Of a stretch of 64,000 bases of DNA, positions 55,901 through 64,000 are shown in pieces (position 1 is the stretch's first letter; each line of letters begins with the position of its first letter). This DNA is from Cymodocea nodosa (taxonomy: Eukaryota > Streptophyta > Magnoliopsida > Alismatales > Cymodoceaceae), in the NCBI GenBank assembly GCA_036874045.1, contig CM072343.1, positions 5,166,001 to 5,230,000 on the forward strand. The letters run 5' to 3'. The position numbers were made by a program, and so were the translations under genes. The notes under the pieces are model-generated. The model was not told the origin of the DNA. It saw only the letters and a program-made list of their open reading frames with translations, and made no database searches.

Positions 55901-57592
55901 ATGGCTATTGGAAATGGTAATTTTTCTTTATATGAAGGCCAAAATCTTAATCGTCCTCCTTTATTTGATGGAATACATTTTGAATATTGGAAATATAGGA
56001 TGACTGTTTTTCTTCAAAGTATAGATCATAAGTTGTGGTTCATGATTTCTAAACCATATACTCCGTTAACTACTCCTTATAATACTTGGACAATTACTGA
56101 AAAAGAAAATGAAACTCTGAATGCTAAGGGCTTAAATATTTTATTTTGTACATTGAGTTATGAACAGTTCAGTAAAGTGTCGGCATATAAATCTGCTTAT
56201 GAGGTGTGACATGCATTAGAAGTTTCACATGAAGGTACTTCTCAAGTTAAAGAGACAAAAATAAACATGTTGATTCATAAATATGAACTCTTTAAGATGC
56301 ATGAAGACGAAAATATTTCTGAGATGTTTTCCAGATTTCTTGATATCATAAACTCTTTAAAATGTTTAGGAAAGAATTTTGAACAGAAGGATTTGGTGAG
56401 GAAAATTCTCAGATCCCAAAGTTCTAAATGGTCTCAGAAAGTAACATCAATTGAGGAATCACGAGATTTAAATGTTTATTCTATGAATGAACTTATAGGA
56501 AATTTAACAGCTTATGAAGTTCAATTAAATGAATCACTGAGTCACAACAAACTAAAAATGAAGAAAGAAATAGCCTTTGAAATTAATTCAGATTCTGATA
56601 TATCTACTGATTCTGATGAGGATTTCATTTTGCTGACTAGGTAATTCAAGAAAGCATGGAAAGCTAGGAAACAGCAAAGGAACAAAAATGATAAACCCTC
56701 AACGTCAAAATCATTGAATGACAAGAATTCTTCATCCAGAAAGTATGTATGTTACAACTGTAAGAAACCTGGACATCTTTCTCCAGATTGTCCTATGAGG
56801 AAAAATGAAAAGCAAAGTAGGACAAATCAGAAGAAGACGGTTTAGAAAACTCAGAAAAAGTTTTACAAGAAAAAGGCTTTGAAGGTCACTTGGGATGACA
56901 CGTCTGAAGAGTCTGAATCTGAGGAATCAGCATCAAAATCTTCACATTCAGAAGGAGAACAAGAGTTAGAAGACGTTGCTCATGTGTGCTTCATGGCAGA
57001 TGAGTCTGAGGTAATATCTGATCCTGAAAGTCATTCAGATTTCAACTTTGATGAATTATTATGTGCTTATCATGCATTATTACAAAAACTTAAAGTATGT
57101 AAACTGGAAAATAAGAATATTAGAAAATCTTCATCCATTATGGAAGAAGAAAATTGTTTCCTGTCTACTACTTTAGAAAAGTTTAAATGTGATAATGAAA
57201 ATCATGCTAGAGATTTGCAAAAATTTAGATTTAATGAATGTATCTTGCATGAACAAATACAGAATATAAATGCTGAAAAATTAAAGATAGAATCTGAAAA
57301 TGAAATGTTGAGAAACAATATAAATGAACTTGAATTAGAGATAGATAAATTAAAACTGAGAGAGCAAGATTTAAATTCTACCTTTGAGAAATGGAATTTA
57401 AGTCAAACTAAGTTAGACAAACTAACTAGTACCCCTGCGGTGTCTTATAAATTTGGCTTAGGATTTGATTATCTTGAATATCCTGAATCTCAAGCCAATA
57501 AAGGATTTATTAGTTGCAGTTCAAGTAAATCTAAGACTAAAATTCCTTTTATTATGAAACAAGGTAATAAATATGTAGTACATATTTCATAA
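55901..57592 (+). pseudogene. G gag (fossil)
   Basis: Begins MAIGNGNFSLYEGQNLNRPP. Frames at 55901-56209, 56267-56644 and 56879-57592 cover the capsid-like region (FEYWKYRMTVFLQSIDHKLW, LVRKILRSQSSKWSQK), a zinc knuckle near 56750-56800 (CYNCKKPGHLSPDC), the KVTWDDTSEESESEES motif and the coiled coil. The best-preserved family-A gag, with about three breaks. Confidence 0.9.
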
Positions 57593-57633
57593 TTGATTTA
57601 ATATGGTTTTGTCATCATCAAAAAGGGGGAGAT

Positions 57634-59310
57634 TGTTGAGTATTTTTGTTTTGATGATGTGTGCTGAATGAAAATAATCATATTTGCTTAATTACTATTG
57701 CTTGTGAAAAGAAATTAAAATCATCAATTAATATAGAAAAAGCTTACTAATATAAATACTTGTTTGTATTGGATCTGAAGTTAATAACTAGTTGTTTCGT
57801 TGCATTAATTTCTCATTTAGCTAAACGTTATGTTAACATGTGTTTTTATTGAAAAGCATGATATGTTTTAATGTTATAACTTCTGTATCATGAAAAGTGC
57901 ACGTTTAGACAACTCGTTAAGTTAGAGTTTTGTTTGTATAGAGGTCACGTGAGAACTCGTTAAGTTAGAGGCTTAAAGGTTAAAATAGGTCATGTGATAA
58001 CTCGTTAAGTTAGTGAGTAAAAGAAGAGATGAACTCATTAAGTTAGTGTTATACACGTGGTGAAATTATAAGTTACGAATGTTGTATTGTATCACGTGAG
58101 GTGCATATGTTTAACTCGTTAAGTTAACATAACTAAACGCGTTGAGTTGCTATATTGAACACTAAGGCAACACGTTAGGTTAGCGTTATAAACTTAAGTT
58201 GTTATTTTTGCACGTGGTAAAATTCTTATTATAAAACATTTGTTTATTACTGGTTCGTTGAGTTATCATAAAACAACGGAGATGGTTCGTTGAGTTATCA
58301 TAACACAACGGAGATGGTTCGTTGAATTAGCATAACACTACGGACTTAGTTCGTTGAGTTAGCTACAGTACTTGTCACGTGAAATGGCACATAAGGAACT
58401 CGTTAAGTTAGAAACGTTAAGTTATATATATACTTGTGTTACTCGTTTAGTTAACATTAAAGTAACGACTTCTTATTACACTGATGAAATACTTTTGGAT
58501 GAGAAAGTTTATTTTGCAGGAAATTTTTCAAAGATCTAGGACTGATGATTAAAGAAAATTCGAAATATAAACGTGGGTTAGAACGTGTGTGTTTCGATGA
58601 AGGAAAAAGAAAAGACGTGGAGAAGTGGAAAATTGGTGGTGGTTAAACGTGAAGGATATGCATGAAATGAAGATACAATATAAAAGGCATAGAATTCTCG
58701 TTGATCAATTTATCCTTGCACACAAAAAGAAAAATCTTTTGAAGGATCAAACCATCCCTGCACACCAAAAGAAAAATCTTTTTCAGGGATCAAAAACACC
58801 TTCTCGGGGAAAATCTCTCAAGTGGAAGAAAGTTCAGTGAAGCATAAAAAGGTAAGATTTTCGTCACTGAAGATTTGAAGTATCAGAAGGAAGAAAGTTC
58901 AGTGAAGCATAAAAAGGTAAGATTTTCATCACTAAAGATTTGAAGTATCAGAAGAAAGCAAATTCGGTGAAGCATGAAAAGACAAGATATTCGTCACTGA
59001 AGAATTGCTGAAGAAGAAAAAGAAGAAGAAGAAAGATCTCAAACAGGGAGAAAAGTTTTAAATTCCGCAAATTAGTTTTCTCTGTTTGTAGTTATGAAAT
59101 TGTTTAGATGATACATGGTATCGAAATATAATTACATCTACAATTTCTGAGGAGAATTGAATTGTATATTGTAATTGAAACCTTGAATAAAAATGATTTT
59201 ATGAAAACAATGTCTCGACTTGTTTTTGAGTTTTAAAGTTTCAATTATATTTCAGAAAATATTTAAAATACACAATTCACCCCCCTCTTGTGTAGCCATA
59301 CGATCCTACA
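57634..59310 (+). repeat. G 3' LTR (family A)
   Basis: Preceded by AAAAAGGGGGAGAT. Ends CGATCCTACA. TATA box at 58679-58687. Confidence 0.94.
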
Positions 59311-60588
59311 ATTTCAACTCTTTCAGAATTTCAGATAATTTCTTGAGTTTTAGTTAAGCATTCTGATTTCTTTTTCAAATCGTGAAATTGTTAAACTCAT
59401 AAAATTCAGTAAAAACATAAGACACTAAATCTAGATTTGTATTAATAGTAAAATTTTTTAGCATCTTATATAAGATTCTAAATATAACATTTAGGTAGTT
59501 ACAATTAAAATTTTTTTTTTTCACAGTTTGAATTATCAGGTAGTTATAGGAAATTTTGGTTAGTTATAGGAAATTTTAGTTAGTTACAGAAAATTCATAA
59601 AAAAAAATTGTCAATTTTTGCAGAAATTTGCAACACAATCCTAATTCCTCTATTTAATAAGAATACATGGATTTTAATCTAATTACCTCCCCCCATACCT
59701 ACATTTTGCATTGTCCTACATATAAAAGATTTTATAGTAAATACAATAAATGTTAGCAAACATGAATATTGTTTCGTTGACTTAGCACCTAACTCAACGA
59801 ATTTAATTCATTGAGTTAATGAATAACTCCATGGACTATGCTTGAATGTAAATTCAGGATAAGTAATCAATTACATACCTTGTTTTTTTGTATCTCCTTC
59901 AATATCTTCTAACTTTTGATTCTGAAAAACTTTTCATTCACAAATAAAAGCAAAATATATAACAAAATAACAACTAACAACAAAACATAAATTGTTAAAT
60001 CAGTGTCTTGTGTGGAACCTAGGCTCCTATGCCTTGGGTGCCTCACAAGCAAGCCAGTTGGTTTCTCAGAATAGATACTAACAAACTGGATTGATATTTT
60101 ACTTTTTATTTTCTTTTTCTTGTAAGATAAATAAAATAGAAACTAAAAGTTCTTTTTTCTTTCTTTTCTAAAAATAAATGTAGAGTATGCACAACATTAA
60201 AAATACAAAATCACAATTTAAGAACATGATTGAAAAGTAGTGAAAAATGGAATAAATGTGTCAGTCCAAGCAAAACTTTTAGGCATAATTCTTCTTGCTA
60301 TTAATTTTATTTTAATACAATCTGCTTTCCTCTTTAACTTGTAAACTTGTAGTATGTTATTAATACTAAATATAAGTGTATTACCATTGATGAATTGAAA
60401 TGCAGAAAGGGATCCTTTTTTGTTCCAATATAATGCAGTTGTTTCTATTTCTACATAAATTTCAATATATTCCTCTTCCCACTTTCATTCATTTAGGTCT
60501 TTCATAATCCATATTTGAAATTTCATCAGTTCATCCCACCATCTTACTAGACATAAAGTAGGATCATCATATTCATTATATTACATTC
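59311..60588 (-). pseudogene. D3 interior, possible env-like relic
   Basis: The D3 interior continues after element G. Around 60400-60560 the minus strand encodes a fragment with DELMKFQIWIMKDLNE and ALYWNKKG, which has the feel of an Athila env-like C-terminus but is too broken to assign. A purine tract (plus CTCCCCCCATAC) lies near 59686. CGTTGACTTAG/AACTCAACGAA motifs lie near 59775-59835. No other gene. Confidence 0.4.
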
Positions 60589-62653
60589 TGTTTAGAATGA
60601 AAAAGTGCATAATATTAACAGTTAAATGATGGTTAATTGCATAATATTTAGCTTATCATATGAGAATTAAGTCATTATGTTATAATTGCACTGTTATATG
60701 CTTCAATGAAAGAATCTGCATAATTTTAGGGAATTAATGTTAATTTAGTACATTTCTGAACTGTCGGTAAGTTGTTGGTTTTTAATTCTTTAGTATTCGA
60801 ATTTTCTGTTATTTCAGAGAGTTATATTGCATGTACTAGACAGTTATGTTTTAAACACTAAAAGAATATTTAAGTGATCAGTATCAACTAGTTGAGTTAG
60901 TGTTCTTTTTGTTAAAAGATCACGTGCCAACTTGTTGAGTTACAGGTTTAAAGGTATAAAAAGATCACGTGAGAACTCGTTGAGTTAGTGAGTGAAAATC
61001 GTAAGTTATATATTTGAACTCGTTAAGTTAGAATGATGCATGTGTTGAATTTAAAATACTTTATTATGTCACGTGAGATGCACATGTTTAACTCGTTAAG
61101 TTAGCATAATTGAACGTGTTGAGTTACATGAATACACACTAAGGTAACGCATTATGTTAGCAGCTTATTTCTTTATTGCACCTGTTTTATAGTTAAATTA
61201 ACGAAGTAAGTCCATTGAGTTATCTGTAACTCCATGGACCATTTATTTTCTAATATGCCATTGTAGCGGTTATAGAAATAGGACATTCGAAGGAAAGCCA
61301 CAATTGCACGTATCATGTAGGAATTCACTCGTGGAAGGGAGAAGAAATCACCATCATTGATCTAAATGAAGGAAATCCAACTGATCATTTAGAGCAGAAG
61401 CAGTTACTACTGAAGAAATATAAAAGAAGAAGAGAAAAAATGAAGAAGGTGTGGTTGGCGGTGTGTGGCAATGCATGTAAAGGTGGAGGACCACGCTAAC
61501 TGCAGGCAGCATCAGAAGTTCACTGAATCATCCACATCATCACCAACAATTCACCAACATTACCATAATCGCCAACCATCAGAGGTTTGTGAGAATACTT
61601 TCCAGATGTAAGGTCGATTCCGAGCCAAACACGGTGCTTGACAACCACTGTGATGAGTGATCACGTCACAAGAAGGGAAGCCATTTTCACCAAGCACCGA
61701 CTCATATCTCAAGAGATCTTAAAGCTTCTAGCCTTGGTTTCGGGTTGATGCCAGTATGCTGAAGAGGAGATCATCTTGCAATTCTGGACTCGCGATTCTA
61801 TAGGGAGAGGAGGCAGAATTGTAAGTGATTAAGTTTTTAGTAGTATAATTGTGTAGCATGTAGTGACAGAAGTATTTACTGTCGATAGAGATTTTTACAT
61901 TTTACCTTTCGCCCATTTTCATGAACATCTTAAAACAAAAATACCAAAAACAACAACTTATCTGAGTTTATATTTAGTATTTAAGTGTTGTATTGTTTGT
62001 TTTGTATTGTGATTGAAGTTATTATTGTTAGTATTGTGAATGTTTTGTGTTTGTTTGATTCAGAAAATAGAAAATAGTATTATAGTTACTGAAATTGATT
62101 GTTCCGGATACTTAAAGATTTTAATGGTTACTGTTTGAAATATTTGAATGTTAGTGTTGCTTAATGATAAATCTAATATTCACTAGCATTAAAGAGTTCA
62201 ATTGATGTTATTTACAATCTATGGAACCGCCCAATGGTTGGCCGAATTCCTCTGTAAATAGCAGTATTAAACTTAAAAGATAGGCTTGTGGAGTTAACTT
62301 AAGTTCACGAGATTAGTCTGTTGTGTTAACTATAACTCAACGGAGTGATTACTGAACACATTAAGTATAATAAAAAATAGAATAGTATACAATTCTCAAT
62401 CATTTCTCTGTGGGATCGACCTATACTTACACACAAATACAATATACACTATGCACTTGTAGTTAAAATACAAATTGGAATTATTATCTAATTTGTGTGA
62501 AAGGTTGTTTGTTTACTTCTAAAAAGGAATTATTGATAAGCATAAAGACAAATTAACTAAGTTAAAAATAGAAGTTAACAAATACAAGTTATTTAGTATT
62601 GTTGCTTGGGAACCAATACAAGTTCTCTAGTGCCACCTAAAGCAACCTGAACA
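60589..62653 (+). repeat. D4 5' LTR (Athila type)
   Basis: TGTTTAGAATG...CTGAACA, 2065 bp. CACGTGAGAACTCGTTGAGTTA units occur at 60910-61090, as in copia family A. TATA-like TATAAAAGA at 61419-61427, followed by the GAGGAGATCATC...GACTCGCGATTCTATAGGGA block near 61765-61808. Confidence 0.87.
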
Positions 62654-62746
62654 AGTTTTCTGGTGTCGTTGCTGGGGAAATTGAGAAACTAAGCAACTAT
62701 ATGTGTTGTTTTGTTTTAATAGCAAAAGTGTTGTGTGTTTACTTCT

Positions 62747-63626
62747 ATGGAGAATATGGCATATGCTTATGTTCAAAGATTTCTGAAACCTGTAGTTAGC
62801 ATATGTGAATTCTGTAATTTGGAAGGTCAGGACATTTCTGATTGTTTGAAACTAAAACGATTGTAGATGGTTAGATCACATGAACAACAAATGAATTATC
62901 TTCACTGTAATAGATCTGAGTATGAGAATTCTATGGTTTACCCAACTAATGGTCAGCTTAGAATGTGTAATATGTTGATAGACAAAGAAGTTTGGGATAG
63001 GTATGACAGACTAGAGCATAGTATAGAGCAAAATATGGACAAACTGGAACAATTTATGTGTCAACAACAAGAAGTCAACCAATTAAACTATAAGGAAGCA
63101 TATTCAGAACCCAAAATTGATAACATTTATGAAACTGAAAAAACCATAATGAAAATTGATCAAAAATTGAATGCAATGAGATTAGATGATCTAGAAAGAA
63201 AACTAAAAGCATTGGACGAATATACAATGAAATTACAAGGTATGCAACAGGACAACACAAATGAAAATTCTAATGTTATAGATTTGCATAATTTGCAAGA
63301 CATACAAACAAAAGAAAATACCAATGCAAGAGAATTTAAAGAGTGTAATTTAAGACTAAAAACAGTTGAAGATCATAATCACGAAAATCATATACAAGAA
63401 CTTCAAGAAAGTAACGAAAATCTGGAAGGATGTATGTATAACATTAAGATCTAGAACTGATATACCATCAAGAATTCAAAACGAAAATAATATGAAGGTG
63501 GATAAGAACAAAAACCAAAATGATAATGAAAATGTAATATCTGAAAATATAGAAATCAATGAAGAAAAATCTGATTCTACAAATGAGACTAAAAATGATC
63601 AAACAAATCAAATGAAAGAAAAATAA
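62747..63626 (+). pseudogene. D4 gag (fossil)
   Basis: Starts MENMAYAYVQRFLKPVVSIC. The 62867-63454 frame carries MVRSHEQQMNYLHCNRSEYE, WDRYDRLEHSIEQNMDKLEQ, LDDLERKLKALDEYTMKLQG and a Glu/Asn-rich tail; a further Asn/Lys-rich frame runs 63366-63626. It is the plus-strand counterpart of the D1 and D2 gags. Broken. Confidence 0.8.
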
Positions 63627-63639
63627 TCTTTTAAATGAC

Positions 63640-64000
63640 AATTATTAGCACCCTATCCTAAAAGATTACAACAAACATTTCCTGAAAAACAAGAAAAAGT
63701 TAGAGAAATTTTTGAAAAAGTAGTTAACATTCCTTTGTTAGATTTATTGTAGAAAATGCCACCTTGTGCTAAATTTCTTGAGGATTGGTGTACTAAGAAA
63801 AGAGAGTGAAAAGTTTTAAGGAAAGTCTTTTTAGCTAAGCAAAGTAGTTCCCTATTTCTGCCACAAATTCCTAAAAAGTTATCTAATCCTGGAATCCCTA
63901 TTATATCATGCACCATAAGAAATATCATTCTAGAAAGAACCATAATAGACTTAGGTATAGGTATAAATGTTATGCCAAGTGATATATTTGCATCCTTAGG
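63640..64000 (+). pseudogene. D4 protease region (fossil)
   Basis: Encodes the Athila/Tat protease-proximal motifs: PYPKRLQQTFPEKQEKVREI, MPPCAKFLEDWCTKKRE, NPGIPIISCTI and IDLGIGINVMPSDIFASLG. Cut by the window end. Broken. Confidence 0.78.

Larger units (their letters stand above)
54023..59310 (+). mobile_element. Element G: family-A copia derivative with gag only, broken
   Basis: A plus-strand element with LTRs at 54023-55700 (1678 bp) and 57634-59310 (1677 bp). Flanks are ATTTT (54018-54022) and ATTTC (59311-59315), a likely duplication with one change. The 1933-bp interior has the primer site TGGTATCAGAGC (55703-55714), gag (55901-57592) and a polypurine tract just before the 3' LTR. 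No pol domain is present. Its gag has about three breaks. Confidence 0.92.
60589..64000 (+). mobile_element. Element D4: Athila-type gypsy, 5' part, continues past the window
   Basis: 5' LTR, a primer site just inside it (TGGTGTCGTTGCTGGGG, about 62661-62677), gag from 62747 and the start of the protease region at the window end. Broken at least a handful of times in what is visible. Confidence 0.88.

Overview
The window looks like gene-poor, AT-rich nuclear DNA of a flowering plant (probably a eudicot; no host gene is left to fix the species). I found no convincing host protein gene, tRNA, rRNA, CRISPR array or bacterial-type system. Nearly every base can be placed in an LTR retrotransposon or a fragment of one. 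Two superfamilies are present: Ty1/copia elements of Sirevirus type (long gag with a zinc knuckle followed by an acidic and coiled-coil tail, initiator-Met primer site reading TGGTATCAGAGC, repeated polypurine tracts) and Ty3/gypsy elements of Athila type (Asp-tRNA-like primer site, ~2.0-2.3 kb LTRs). All are treated as fossils.

Layout. 1-492 is the end of a family-A copia LTR. 493-2370 is a minus-strand relic of an env-position gene. 2371-2802 plus 13602-14445 is one family-A LTR split by a complete-ended family-A element on the minus strand (A1, 2803-13601, 5-bp target duplication GTTAG). A1 has gag, protease and RNase H pieces plus three extra reading frames where other lineages keep an env-like gene. 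14446-29408 is a plus-strand family-A element (A2), split inside its integrase by element B (minus strand, 18671-27175, duplication TTCTT), which has gag, protease, integrase, RT and RNase H in copia order. A2 is cut at its RNase H by element C (29409-33995).

From 33996 to 44509 lie Athila-type fragments (D1, D2), an orphan LTR (E), and the 3' end of a B/F-type copia element (B'). An Athila LTR (D3, 44510-44807 and 51295-52996) is split by element F (44808-51294, duplication AGTTC), which holds an intact 425-codon gag and no pol. The D3 interior (52997-54022 and 59311-60588) is split by element G (54023-59310), a family-A element that also carries only gag. A plus-strand Athila element (D4) starts at 60589 and runs off the window.

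The points most worth a second look: the same short palindromic U3 motifs (TAACT-N3-CGA type, with CACGTG boxes) recur in LTRs of both superfamilies; primer-site-like motifs are iterated in the 3' non-coding regions of the B/F group and tandemly repeated at the primer site of element C; two separate lineages have gag-only derivatives; and A1 shares a long non-coding stretch with an Athila interior and has a possible separate promoter in front of its extra frames.
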